Assembly: GCA_900299195.1 (NCBI GenBank)
Contig: OMIX01000071.1
Location: forward strand, 1-64,000
Length of the DNA stretch: 64,000 nucleotides
Source of the DNA: Deltaproteobacteria bacterium
GTDB lineage: Bacteria > Bdellovibrionota > FAC87 > UBA2466
Direction of reading: 5' to 3'
Shown here one piece after another: positions 15,800-24,960 of this stretch. The translations under genes were made by a program, and so were the position numbers. The stretch's first letter is position 1, and every line of letters starts with the position of its first letter. The notes beneath the pieces are model-generated. The model ran no database searches and was not told the origin of the DNA. It saw nothing but the letters and a program-made list of their open reading frames with translations.

Positions 15800-16633
15800 T
15801 TAATCTCCTAGTAACTTCAAAGCTAAAGCTGGAGTCATGTTTGTTTGTGAAAGTATTGCAACTCCCGCTTTTTGTAATACTTGAGCTTTGACAGCATCTG
15901 CTGTTTCCTTTGCCAAATCAGCATCGACAATGCGTGATCGGGCAGATGTCATATTTTCCTCGTAGACTGATAAGCTACTTGAAATTGAGTTTAATCGAGT
16001 TTGCAAAGCTCCAAGTTGGGCGCGGGGCTCAGCAATTTTCTTGATCGATTCATCGATGTTTGTCAAAGCAGATCTCGCAGAGTCTATATCACTCAAGTCG
16101 ATTCCAGAAAGTCCCAACGATGAGAGACTTAAATTAAGTTTTGAGGCATCGTACTCGAGTCGATTGTTTTCATTGTTGTCTGGGCCAATTTGAAAGACAA
16201 AGTTGCGCCCTTTTCCATTGAGCAATGAAGTATCAAAGAACTTGGTAGCTTCTGAGAGACGGTCAATTTCTTGTTTGATCTGTTCAACTTCAAATTGAAT
16301 CATCTCTCTTTCTTGGTCTCCTACGTTATCGCTGGCAGCCTGCATCGACAGTTCTCGAAGTCGAACTACCATGTTATTGACGTCGTTCATTCCACCCTCA
16401 GCGACCTGCATCAGAGAGAGTGCATCTTGAGCGTTTCGTCGAGCTTGTTGAATGCTTCGAACTTGCCCCTCGATGTGGGTCGAGATGGAAAGTCCGGCAG
16501 CATCATCCCCCGATTTGTTAATCCTTTTTCCGGTCGCAATACGTTCAGCGGCTTGAGCGTACTTGTCGGACGACTCCTCCAAGTGCCGCTTCGTATTTAG
16601 CGAAGCTAAATTGTTTAATATCGTTAATGCCAT
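15800..16633 (-). CDS. fliC: Flagellin
   Basis: The product is 277 aa, a short flagellin made of the conserved D0/D1 ends with almost no variable middle. The N-terminus ALTILNNLASLNTKRHLE, the segment RIATGKRINKSGDDAAGLSI and the C-terminal LQKAGVAILSQTNM and ALALKLLGD are hallmark flagellin residues. It is exported through the flagellar type III system and polymerises into the filament; predatory Bdellovibrio relatives usually have several such genes. AAGGAG precedes the ATG, and a consensus sigma-28 promoter lies about 85 bp upstream. Confidence 0.95.
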   Translation of the reverse strand: MALTILNNLASLNTKRHLEESSDKYAQAAERIATGKRINKSGDDAAGLSISTHIEGQVRSIQQARRNAQDALSLMQVAEGGMNDVNNMVVRLRELSMQAASDNVGDQEREMIQFEVEQIKQEIDRLSEATKFFDTSLLNGKGRNFVFQIGPDNNENNRLEYDASKLNLSLSSLGLSGIDLSDIDSARSALTNIDESIKKIAEPRAQLGALQTRLNSISSSLSVYEENMTSARSRIVDADLAKETADAVKAQVLQKAGVAILSQTNMTPALALKLLGD

Positions 16634-16717
16634 GGTAAGCTCCTTTAGCTCTTTCCCTTTGGGTCAGAACTTGATAAATGGGTTAAATAGTGCAATGCGT
16701 TACATCGCACAGTGTCT

Positions 16718-16744
16718 TTATCGGCGTCGCGTCAACAAGCTTTA
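16718..16744 (-). promoter_or_regulatory. Sigma-28 (FliA) promoter of flagellin
   Basis: On the minus strand the sequence is TAAA (16741-16744), exactly 15 bases, then GCCGATAA (16718-16725). This is the textbook sigma-28 consensus with the textbook spacing. It is oriented toward flagellin and leaves a 5' untranslated region of about 75 bases. Its -35 lies 34 bp from the rsmH start on the opposite strand, so the motility and cell-wall transcription units share this short divergent region. Confidence 0.85.
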
Positions 16745-16777
16745 GGAAAAAATTACGCGAAGCATAAGAGAGGGGTT

Positions 16778-17680
16778 ATGGAAAGGCTCCACCGTCCAGT
16801 ATTATTAAGAGAAGTTATTGAATATATTAGATTAAATGGCGATGGTGTTTACGCTGATTTAACTTTTGGGGAGGCAGGACATTCTGATGCTTTTTTGGAG
16901 CGGGGCATTAAGTTTTTAGTGGGAAACGACCGGGATAAAAGCACCCTGGATAGATATCGTTCCCAAGGAAAGTTTAAAGACGATGCCCGATTGAGGCTGG
17001 TGGAGGGGCCTTTTACCGAGTTTGTGGCTAAAACCCAGGATTTGATGTTTGACGGTATTTTAGTGGACCTTGGGGTGAGCACTCGCCAGCTTTTAGAGGC
17101 TGAACGAGGCTTTTCACTGATGAAGCCCGGACCTTTGGATATGAGAATGAATCCTGGGGTGGGAGAACCGCTCTCAGCTTGGTTGCAGCACTTGACCGAA
17201 GAAGAATTGGCTGACCAGCTTTATTACAATGCAGAGTTAAGAGACTCTCGAAGGCTAGCTAAAAAAATAATGCGGGCCTATCGTGAAGGGAAACTGACTC
17301 ACACTGTGGAATTGGCTCAATTGGCCGGCCCTAAGATTCCTGGCAAATCTCATCCCGCGACGGCCCTCTTCACCGCGCTTAGAATGATGGTGAATCAAGA
17401 GCGAGAGGAGATGGAAACTGCCATCCCGCAGCTCATCGATCGCTTGAAACCCGGGGGTAGGCTTTTGGTGATTACTTTCCACTCGACAGAGGATCGCATC
17501 ATCAAAAAAATGTTTCTTAAAGCAGCGGGTCGGTGTGTGTGCTCTGAGCCGATATGTCGATGCCCCAAATCAAGCTCGGTAAGATTAATCACAAAAAAGC
17601 CTGTTGAAGCGTCTCATCAGGAATTAGAAGAAAACCCTAGGGCGCGGAGTGCTAAACTTAGGTGCGTTGAAAAAATCTGA
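16778..17680 (+). CDS. rsmH: 16S rRNA (cytosine1402-N4)-methyltransferase
   Basis: The product is 300 aa. HRPVLLREVIEYI at the N-terminus, the SAM-binding YADLTFGEAGHS, the segment GILVDLGVSTRQLLEAERGFS, the GPLDMRM motif, and LITFHSTEDRIIKKMF near the end are diagnostic of RsmH (MraW). It methylates C1402 in the ribosomal P site using SAM. ATG 16778 with AGAGAGGGG upstream is chosen over a longer frame from 16712. It opens the dcw cluster; mraZ, usually just upstream, is absent, and divergent flagellin is there instead. Confidence 0.95.
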   Translation: MERLHRPVLLREVIEYIRLNGDGVYADLTFGEAGHSDAFLERGIKFLVGNDRDKSTLDRYRSQGKFKDDARLRLVEGPFTEFVAKTQDLMFDGILVDLGVSTRQLLEAERGFSLMKPGPLDMRMNPGVGEPLSAWLQHLTEEELADQLYYNAELRDSRRLAKKIMRAYREGKLTHTVELAQLAGPKIPGKSHPATALFTALRMMVNQEREEMETAIPQLIDRLKPGGRLLVITFHSTEDRIIKKMFLKAAGRCVCSEPICRCPKSSSVRLITKKPVEASHQELEENPRARSAKLRCVEKI

Positions 17681-17733
17681 ATAAAAACGTAGAATAAAGA
17701 TATCTTTAAATCACTCTCCAAAAAATAAAACTC

Positions 17734-18033
17734 ATGAAACAACAGATTACTCCCAACAGGGAGCTCGTTTTGCTTGTAGCTACTGTTTTTGTTTTGGCTG
17801 CCGTCTTGGTTTGGATTCGGGCCTTGACGGTCAAGGCCACTTACCAGTTTGTTGCTCAAGAACGGCATTACCGTCAGGTTGAGCAAGAGACTCAGGCTCT
17901 GCGAGTTAAATGGTTAAAGATGACAAGTCCCAAAAAGTTGGAGTCGCTTGCGGCTCAATTGGGATTAGAACCTCCACGGTTAAGTCAGAATCTCAAGATC
18001 CAATCCCCCCCAAGTGAAGGAAAAAAATTCTAA
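17734..18033 (+). CDS. ftsL: FtsL-like division protein
   Basis: The product is 99 aa with one membrane segment at about residues 12-28 (LVLLVATVFVLAAVLVWI), followed by a charged coiled-coil stretch, the arrangement of FtsL. FtsL is a bitopic inner-membrane protein that bridges FtsQB and FtsWI in the divisome. Assignment relies mainly on size, topology and its place between rsmH and ftsI, as FtsL sequences are poorly conserved. The next gene starts immediately after its stop. Confidence 0.8.
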   Translation: MKQQITPNRELVLLVATVFVLAAVLVWIRALTVKATYQFVAQERHYRQVEQETQALRVKWLKMTSPKKLESLAAQLGLEPPRLSQNLKIQSPPSEGKKF

Positions 18034-19980
18034 ATGAGTCAGTGGATCAAAATTCGGTTGGGTTTTGTTTACATCTGTTTCGTGGGTTTTTTTGTCCTTA
18101 TTGGTCTTAGACTTTTCCAATTGCAATTATGGAAAGATTCGGGATTGGAAAATTTAGCACAGCGCCAATATTTAAAAGTAAATAAAAAGATTCAGTATCG
18201 TCAACCCATCTTAGATCGAAACGGGGAAGAGTTAGCAGTAAGTATGCCTTCCGTTTCGGTGTTTGCTCACCCCAAAATGATCCGTGCTCGTCGAAAAACT
18301 GCCATTTCACTTTCGAAAATTTTAGGTGGCTCCCCGCAAAGATGGCTCCAAAAGTTAGATAAGAAAAAAAACTTTGTGTGGATACATCGTCAATTGACAG
18401 AAGATTTAGCAAAAAAACTTACCGCTTTAAAACTTCCAGGAGTTTTTGTAGAGCCTGAAAACCATCGATTTTATCCAAATTCGACCCTTGCCGCTCAGAC
18501 TCTAGGCTTTACCGATATCGATGGAAATGGAATTTCTGGACTTGAGCTTTCACTGAATAAACAGTTATTAGATCCAAGGACTCGAATGGCCATTCCGAGG
18601 GATGGAAAAGGCAATCTCAGTTATCTAGAAAAAAACTACAGTGAAACCATCGCTTCCAAAGAAGGGGTAAGGTTAACTTTAGACCGACGCATTCAGCATG
18701 TAGTTGACGAAGAACTCGAGCGGGCCGAGGCCCTGTATGGGGGCAAAAACATTATGGCGATTGTGGTAGATCCCTCCACTAGCGAAATCATTGCGCTAGG
18801 ACAACGCCCCTTAGTAGATGCTAATCAGCCCAATCTTTACCCGCAATCTCACGCTACCAACTTATGGCTGTCCCATTTGTATGAACCGGGTTCAACTTTG
18901 AAACCCATCTTTGCGGCTGAAGCTATTGAGTTAGGACTTCTAAATCCTCAAACTAAGATCGATTGTGAAATGGGAGAGCTCAAAATTGGTAACATGACCA
19001 TCCACGAGGCTGAAGCCAATCACAAATTTGGAAAAATCTCTGTTTCTGAGATCATTCAACATTCTAGCAACGCCGGTGCCGCAAAAATTGCGCAGATGTT
19101 AGGCTCTCAACGAATGAAAAGCGCCTTAGAAAAATTTAATCTGAACAAAAAAACTGAAATTTCCCTTCCCGGAGAGACTTACTCGAATTTAAAAACGGAT
19201 GATGCTTGGAAGACTTTTTATCAGGCTACAGTCGGATTCGGCCAAGGGATATCGGTAACTCCTCTTCAAATGGTAATGGCTTATGTGCCCTTTGCGAATG
19301 AAGGTTATTGGAAAAGGCCCAAAATTTTATTAAGCGAAGTTGAGATTCCAGGAATTCAAACGCCGATTCAAAGTAAAGTATTAAGTCCGGCAACTGTGAA
19401 AGCGGTTAGAGAGATTTTGGTTTCTGTGACTGAGGGGGAAAAGGCAACTGGAACCAAAGCTAGGATTGAGGGAATTCGGGTTGCGGGAAAAACAGGAACA
19501 GCTCAAAAATACGAGCCCGGTAAGGGCTATGACAGTAAAAAATATTTATCTTCGTTCATTGGGTTTTTGCCGGCTGAGAAACCGGAGCTTTTAATTGGAG
19601 TGATGATAGACGAGCCCAGATTCCCGTACTACGGGGGTCTAAATGCGGCCCCAGTTTTTAAGAAAATTGCCGAGAGGTCATTGCAGATTTTAGATCGAGT
19701 TCCTAAGACTCAAGTGGTTAAGAATTTAGTTTCAGCCCCGAAAAAACAGGAATTACCCGCGCTAATTCCAATGCCTGAAATTCGAGTCGCTTCAGATGGA
19801 GTTTGGTACATGCCTAATCTTAGAGGGCTTAGCATGAGAGAAGCTCTAAGGATTGTGGGCGAACATGTGAGTTCAGTCAAAATGTCTGGCGAAGGTTTTG
19901 TAGAACGGCAATCTCCGGAATCAGGCACCATCATCTCTCCTCAAAGTGAAGTGGTCTTACATTTTTCCCCAAATGGGTAA
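18034..19980 (+). CDS. ftsI: Septal transpeptidase FtsI (PBP3) with C-terminal PASTA domain
   Basis: The product is 648 aa. One N-terminal membrane anchor (about 8-28) is followed by the PBP dimerisation domain and the transpeptidase domain, with the catalytic triad motifs STLK (Ser287, Lys290), SSN (344-346) and KTGT (486-489). The last ~60 residues (from YMPNLRGLSMREALRIV) form a PASTA domain, normally associated with Gram-positive PBPs but also seen in FtsI of delta-type bacteria. It cross-links septal peptidoglycan. It begins at the base after the ftsL stop, so the two are probably translationally coupled. Confidence 0.95.
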   Translation: MSQWIKIRLGFVYICFVGFFVLIGLRLFQLQLWKDSGLENLAQRQYLKVNKKIQYRQPILDRNGEELAVSMPSVSVFAHPKMIRARRKTAISLSKILGGSPQRWLQKLDKKKNFVWIHRQLTEDLAKKLTALKLPGVFVEPENHRFYPNSTLAAQTLGFTDIDGNGISGLELSLNKQLLDPRTRMAIPRDGKGNLSYLEKNYSETIASKEGVRLTLDRRIQHVVDEELERAEALYGGKNIMAIVVDPSTSEIIALGQRPLVDANQPNLYPQSHATNLWLSHLYEPGSTLKPIFAAEAIELGLLNPQTKIDCEMGELKIGNMTIHEAEANHKFGKISVSEIIQHSSNAGAAKIAQMLGSQRMKSALEKFNLNKKTEISLPGETYSNLKTDDAWKTFYQATVGFGQGISVTPLQMVMAYVPFANEGYWKRPKILLSEVEIPGIQTPIQSKVLSPATVKAVREILVSVTEGEKATGTKARIEGIRVAGKTGTAQKYEPGKGYDSKKYLSSFIGFLPAEKPELLIGVMIDEPRFPYYGGLNAAPVFKKIAERSLQILDRVPKTQVVKNLVSAPKKQELPALIPMPEIRVASDGVWYMPNLRGLSMREALRIVGEHVSSVKMSGEGFVERQSPESGTIISPQSEVVLHFSPNG

Positions 19981-20002
19981 AATAGTGTAAGACTAGAGCT
20001 TC

Positions 20003-20719
20003 ATGTCGATTGAAATCGCTAATTCTAAAAGAGTCATTTACGACTTCGGTATGAACGACGGGCTTAATCTTCCCTACTATTTAAAAAAAGGAATTAAAGT
20101 AGTAGGAATCGAGGCCAATCCAGATTGCTGCGATCGGGTAAAAGAGAAGTTTTCAAATTATATTAACACTCAGCAACTAGTCGTTGAGAATTGTGTTGTC
20201 GGACCGCTTGATAGTAAAGAAGAAGTGGAGTTCTATGTGCATCGGTTTCATTCGGTGCTTAGCCAGTTTCCAAAACCGTCATTAAGAAATCAGCCCAATT
20301 TTCGAACGGTAAAAATCGCACAGAGAAAAGCATCATCCATTATTAAGGAGCATGGTATCCCTTACTTTGTGAAGATAGATCTTGAAGGGGGGGATGAACA
20401 AGTTTTGGAAGATTTTTTTGAGCACACTATCATTCCAGAATTACTTTCGGTCGAAGCCCAAAAAATAGATATTTTTTTTAAAGTGTTAAAAATGGGGTAT
20501 CGATTGTTTAACTGGGTGGACGGGGCCAAAGTATCTCGTGATTATTCTAACACTCAAATCAACACATTCGAGGGCATAGAAACTTATTCCTTTGTTCGTC
20601 AATCGGCCGGACCTTTTGGAGAGGATCTAAAAAGCCCATGGAGAACCCAAGAGCCATTTTTAGATTTTCTCCTAGGAACACGAATGGGTTGGAAGGATAT
20701 TCACGCTAAACTTCATTAA
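20003..20719 (+). CDS. FkbM-family SAM-dependent methyltransferase
   Basis: The product is 238 aa. VIYDFGMNDGLNLPYYLKKG is the SAM-binding motif I region of FkbM-type enzymes, followed by VVGIEANPDCCDRV (acidic residue for the ribose) and the family's FVKIDLEGGDEQVLEDFF. FkbM enzymes O-methylate sugars or polyketides; the substrate here is unknown. It sits between ftsI and murE, in the same direction and 22 bp after ftsI, where no gene is usually found. A link with envelope polysaccharide modification is possible but is inference from position. Confidence 0.85.
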   Translation: MSIEIANSKRVIYDFGMNDGLNLPYYLKKGIKVVGIEANPDCCDRVKEKFSNYINTQQLVVENCVVGPLDSKEEVEFYVHRFHSVLSQFPKPSLRNQPNFRTVKIAQRKASSIIKEHGIPYFVKIDLEGGDEQVLEDFFEHTIIPELLSVEAQKIDIFFKVLKMGYRLFNWVDGAKVSRDYSNTQINTFEGIETYSFVRQSAGPFGEDLKSPWRTQEPFLDFLLGTRMGWKDIHAKLH

Positions 20720-20769
20720 AAAAATGCGAGGTAGACAGATAAGAAGGGCCCCTGTATTTCTTAATCACT

Positions 20770-22233
20770 GTGCGAAAGCTTAAAGAACTTGTAGAGTTAG
20801 ATGAGATTTTGGCCTCATCTGTAGACCTGGAGATACCGGTCTTAGAAATTATTCAGGATTCCAGACTTGCTAAATCCGGAAGCCTGTTTGTGGCGATTCG
20901 CGGTCATCAATCCGACGGGCATCAATTTATTCCAGAGGTTCTTTCTAAAGGCGCGATTGCATTAGTAGACAAGGCTTATCCAAAAATATCGGCGGGTATG
21001 ATCCAAGTGGATTCGACTCGGGAGATGATGGGCAAAATCGGCTCTCGTTTTTGGGGGCGGCCGACTTCTCAATTTCAGTTGGTCGGGGTGACTGGAACCA
21101 ACGGGAAGACAACTACGACTTTTTTGTTAGATCAAATTTGGAATTCGATGGGGTTAGTCACAGGGCTTTTAGGCACTGTAAAAAACAAAATTGCTGGCGA
21201 TGTGATTGAGGCCCAACTCACTACACCCGGGGCTTTAGAGCTTCAGGCATTATTTCATCGCATGGCTCAACGACGGGTTGAGGTTTGTGCCATGGAAGTT
21301 TCATCTATTGCCTTAGACCAGTTTAGAACCATGGGTTCTCGATTTCAGGTAGGTGTTTTTACTAACTTTACTCAGGACCATCTCGATTACCATCAGACCA
21401 TGGAAAGGTATCTTGAGGCCAAGTTAAAGTTTTTTAAAGATTATGAATTACCCTGTGTGGTGGTGAATATCGACGATGAATATTCTGATCGAGTTTTGAG
21501 AGTTTCATCAGGTGCGAGACAACTTACTTTTTCTCTAACCCAAACCAGCGCTTCATTTCATGTTCTGGAGTGCCAGTTCAAAAAAAATGGCACATCAGCT
21601 CGAATCCAAACGCCTAGAGGTGAATTTGAGATTAAATCTCCCTTGATCGGAGCGCACAACCTTCAAAATATTCTTTCTGTCTTGGCTGTGGTGGAAGGTT
21701 TGGGGCAGGATTTGACTCAAGCGATTAAGGCGTTAGAAACAGCGCCTGGGGCGCCTGGTCGGCTTGAGAGAGCCATGGTCGGCGATTACTATCCCCATAT
21801 TTTTATTGATTATGCTCATTCTGATGATGCTCTGGAAAATGTTCTTAAAGCTTTGCATAAATTAAGGGGAGATTCTCCCGGGAAAATCATTACCGTGTTT
21901 GGATGTGGTGGGGATAGAGATCGAGGCAAGCGCCCCAAAATGGCTCGAGTGGCATCTCTTTATAGTGATGTTACTATTGCAACCTCTGATAATCCTAGAA
22001 CCGAAGACCCGGAAAAAATCATTAACGAAATTGAAGTGGGTATTGCTAAAGAAAAGACCCAGTACTTTCGTGAGGTCAATCGGCGCGAGGCTATTTATTT
22101 AGCGTTAAAAAAGGCTCGTCCTGAGGATATTGTGCTCATCGCTGGAAAAGGACATGAAAACTATCAAGTGATAGGAACTCACAAGCATGACTTCGATGAT
22201 AAATTAGTGGTGAGAGACTATTATAGCTCCTAG
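20770..22233 (+). CDS. murE: UDP-MurNAc-tripeptide ligase, meso-diaminopimelate type
   Basis: The product is 487 aa with the three Mur-ligase domains. The ATP-binding GVTGTNGKTTTTF is near residue 110, HLDYH follows in the central domain, and the C-terminal DNPRTEDP motif indicates that meso-diaminopimelate is the added amino acid, as expected for a Gram-negative. It acts in the cytoplasm on UDP-MurNAc-L-Ala-D-Glu. The start is a GTG at 20770 without a strong ribosome binding site; no better in-frame start is evident. Confidence 0.95.
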   Translation: MRKLKELVELDEILASSVDLEIPVLEIIQDSRLAKSGSLFVAIRGHQSDGHQFIPEVLSKGAIALVDKAYPKISAGMIQVDSTREMMGKIGSRFWGRPTSQFQLVGVTGTNGKTTTTFLLDQIWNSMGLVTGLLGTVKNKIAGDVIEAQLTTPGALELQALFHRMAQRRVEVCAMEVSSIALDQFRTMGSRFQVGVFTNFTQDHLDYHQTMERYLEAKLKFFKDYELPCVVVNIDDEYSDRVLRVSSGARQLTFSLTQTSASFHVLECQFKKNGTSARIQTPRGEFEIKSPLIGAHNLQNILSVLAVVEGLGQDLTQAIKALETAPGAPGRLERAMVGDYYPHIFIDYAHSDDALENVLKALHKLRGDSPGKIITVFGCGGDRDRGKRPKMARVASLYSDVTIATSDNPRTEDPEKIINEIEVGIAKEKTQYFREVNRREAIYLALKKARPEDIVLIAGKGHENYQVIGTHKHDFDDKLVVRDYYSS

Positions 22234-22317
22234 GCAGATCTCTTGGTTTTTGAAACCTCATGAATTACCTTTGACGATTGCCTTAAATTTCACGAAAATA
22301 TTTAAACTAAGTGAGTC

Positions 22318-23742
22318 ATGTACTCTTCAATTACATTTAAAAAATTAGCGGATTGGACCGGTGGAATCCTTTCGGATCGAGGGGAGGGTGAGTTTTCAAT
22401 AGACTCTCTTTCCACCGACAGTCGAACATTAAAATCGGGTGATGTTTTTTTGGCGTTGAAAGGGGAATCTTTCGACGGAAATCTTTTTATACAAGAGGCA
22501 GCAAAGCGCGGCGCTCGAGGAGTGATTACAGAAAGTCCCGAACCAGTAGCGATACCGAAAATTCAAGTTAAGGATGGTTTAGCATCCCTCATTTCTATCG
22601 GTGAGAACTTAAGAAAATTATTTTCAGGTGAAGTTTTTGCCATGACAGGCAGTGCGGGTAAATCTTCTACTAAAGATATGGTTGCTGTGTTGTTAGGGGA
22701 AAATACAGTGAGTTCTCCAGCCAGTTTCAATAACTTGATGGGAGTCTCTCGAACCCTTTGTTTGGTTAAGGACTCAACTCAGAAATTGGTTCTTGAAATG
22801 GGGATGAATCAGTTTGGTGAAATCGCCGAGCTGTGCCGTCGATTTCAGCCTCACTACGCGATGATCACCAACATTGGGGATGCTCACATCGGAAAACTAG
22901 GAGGACAGGAGGGAATTTTCCGAGCTAAAAAAGAGATGTTCGATTTTTTATCCCAGTTCCCTCAAGCTAAGGGGTTAGCTTTGAACGCAGACGACCCTTG
23001 GGTGATGGAAGCTTTTAAACAGAACTTTCCTAGTTCTCGAGATTCAAAAATTAAAGTTTTAACTTATTCAAAAAACGAAAAAACGGCCGATGTTTTTCTG
23101 GCTCACCAAGAAATGGACTCCAATTCCGGATTTCTAAATTTGCAAATTAGGATAGGCAGCGATCCTAAAGACGAGTTGGCTGTTTCTTTGCCAATTTTTG
23201 GTGAACATCATGCCCAAAATATTATTGCGGCAATCGCCATGGTTCGATTGGCAAATGTCTCAGTTGCAGATATTCGTCAGCGGATTAGTAAAATTCAACC
23301 TGCTTCGCACCGAGGGGAAATCCGCCTTTTGTCGCAAAACAAAATAGTGATTGATGAGACCTATAACTCCAATCCTAAAGCGCTTAAATCGTCGCTAGAT
23401 TCCTTGAAAAAATTGGCTTTGAATAAAAGAAAAGTGTTGGTTTTAGGTGAGATGAGAGAGTTAGGGCCGTTTTCTTCCGCTCTCCATGATGAAATCGGTT
23501 TTTATTTGGCCGATTGGGTAAAGCAAGGCCATCCTTCGCTGTTGTTGGTCACGGTTCAGGGAGATGCTAAAAAGATTTCAGAAAGGCTCAGTTCACTTTG
23601 TCCTCAAATTGAAACTCACCATTTTGATCAAGTTCAGCAAGCGACTCAATTTGTAAATCAGCAGCTCAAACCCGAGGATATTGTATTTCTTAAGGGGTCT
23701 CGCGGGGTTAAATTGGAAACGGTCCTAGCCTCACTTAAGTAA
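22318..23742 (+). CDS. murF: UDP-MurNAc-pentapeptide synthetase
   Basis: The product is 474 aa. The N-terminal domain contains DSRTLKSGDVFLALKGE, then the ATP site AMTGSAGKSSTKDM, then NLMGVSRTL and GMNQFGEI, and in the C-terminal domain DETYNSNPKALKSSLD, all typical of MurF. It adds D-Ala-D-Ala to the UDP-MurNAc-tripeptide. The usual GxxGKTT reads GSAGKSS here, a variant seen in some MurF enzymes. It lies 84 bp after murE in the same transcript. Confidence 0.95.
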   Translation: MYSSITFKKLADWTGGILSDRGEGEFSIDSLSTDSRTLKSGDVFLALKGESFDGNLFIQEAAKRGARGVITESPEPVAIPKIQVKDGLASLISIGENLRKLFSGEVFAMTGSAGKSSTKDMVAVLLGENTVSSPASFNNLMGVSRTLCLVKDSTQKLVLEMGMNQFGEIAELCRRFQPHYAMITNIGDAHIGKLGGQEGIFRAKKEMFDFLSQFPQAKGLALNADDPWVMEAFKQNFPSSRDSKIKVLTYSKNEKTADVFLAHQEMDSNSGFLNLQIRIGSDPKDELAVSLPIFGEHHAQNIIAAIAMVRLANVSVADIRQRISKIQPASHRGEIRLLSQNKIVIDETYNSNPKALKSSLDSLKKLALNKRKVLVLGEMRELGPFSSALHDEIGFYLADWVKQGHPSLLLVTVQGDAKKISERLSSLCPQIETHHFDQVQQATQFVNQQLKPEDIVFLKGSRGVKLETVLASLK

Positions 23743-23870
23743 AAATTACGCACATCATCACTGTTTTTGCCTAGAATTCTAAATAAAAATATGCAATATA
23801 TTCAATGTTTTATAAGTTTTTTCTTGCTCGTTGAGTTGTATTTTTATAAACCACAGCCCGGGAGAAGAGT

Positions 23871-24947
23871 TTGTTATATCAATTGCTATATCCAATGCAT
23901 GGGTCTTTTCATGCATTGCATGTCTTCAAATACATTACATTTCGAGCCTTAGGTGCAGGATTAACTGCATTCACTTTAAGCTTAGTGCTGGGCCCACACT
24001 TTATTAAAATTTTAAGTAATAAGCAGTACGGGCAAACCATTAGAACGGATGGACCTCAAAGCCATTTGAAAAAATCAGGAACCCCTACGATGGGAGGGAT
24101 TTTGATTCTTTTAAGTGTGACCGTATCGACTTTGCTTTGGTCAGATCTTACCAATAAATATATCTGGGTTGTATTGGGAGTTATGCTAGCTTTCGGATTT
24201 ATTGGATGGCTAGATGATTTCAAAAAAATCACAGAAAAGAATTCGAAGGGTTTGTCAGAAAGAGCCAAAATGATTCTGCAAACCCTTTTTACTTTGGTAA
24301 CCATCTACGTTTTATTCTCTGTGCTTAAAGTGGATACCAATTTAAATATTCCCTTCTTTAGAACAGTAACTCCGCAACTGTCTTGGGTCTATTTAGCTTT
24401 AGCTTGGCTCGTGATTGTAGGATCTTCTAATGCTGTGAATTTGACAGATGGCTTAGATGGTTTGGCTATTGGCCCTATTATTACCACAGCCTTAACTTTT
24501 GCCATTCTTTCGTATTTATCTGGTCATGCCAAATTGGCCGAATATCTTTATATACCCTACGTGAAAGAAGCTGGGGAACTCTCCATTTTATGTGCCGCCA
24601 TTGTTTGTAGCGGAATGGGATTTCTTTGGTTTAACACCTATCCTGCTCAAGTTTTTATGGGGGATGTGGGGGCGCTCGCTTTAGGGGCTGCCTTGGGAAC
24701 CATTGCTGTCATCACAAAAAATGAATTTGTTTTGGCTATTGTGGGTGGAATTTTCGTGGTTGAAGCTATTTCTGTGATTACCCAAAGAATTTCATTTAAA
24801 ACCACGAGAAAAAGAGTTTTTAGAATGGCCCCAATCCATCACCACTTTGAATTGTCGGGATGGGCTGAGCCTCAAATCACAGTCAGATTTTGGATCATTT
24901 CGTTAGTCCTAGCGATGCTGGGGCTAGCAACACTGAAGTTAAGGTAG
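23871..24947 (+). CDS. mraY: Phospho-N-acetylmuramoyl-pentapeptide transferase
   Basis: The product is 358 aa with about ten membrane segments. The conserved motifs are DGPQSHLKKSGTPTMGGIL, the catalytic-loop GWLDDFKK, NLTDGLDGLA, MGDVGALALG and the C-terminal APIHHHFELSGW with its histidine cluster. The enzyme transfers phospho-MurNAc-pentapeptide to undecaprenyl phosphate to form lipid I. The start is TTG 23871, preceded by GGGAGAAG, giving the usual MLYQLLYPMH-type N-terminus. A gap of 128 bp to murF contains no other gene. Confidence 0.96.
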   Translation: MLYQLLYPMHGSFHALHVFKYITFRALGAGLTAFTLSLVLGPHFIKILSNKQYGQTIRTDGPQSHLKKSGTPTMGGILILLSVTVSTLLWSDLTNKYIWVVLGVMLAFGFIGWLDDFKKITEKNSKGLSERAKMILQTLFTLVTIYVLFSVLKVDTNLNIPFFRTVTPQLSWVYLALAWLVIVGSSNAVNLTDGLDGLAIGPIITTALTFAILSYLSGHAKLAEYLYIPYVKEAGELSILCAAIVCSGMGFLWFNTYPAQVFMGDVGALALGAALGTIAVITKNEFVLAIVGGIFVVEAISVITQRISFKTTRKRVFRMAPIHHHFELSGWAEPQITVRFWIISLVLAMLGLATLKLR

Positions 24948-24960
24948 AGAGAGGTAAGAC

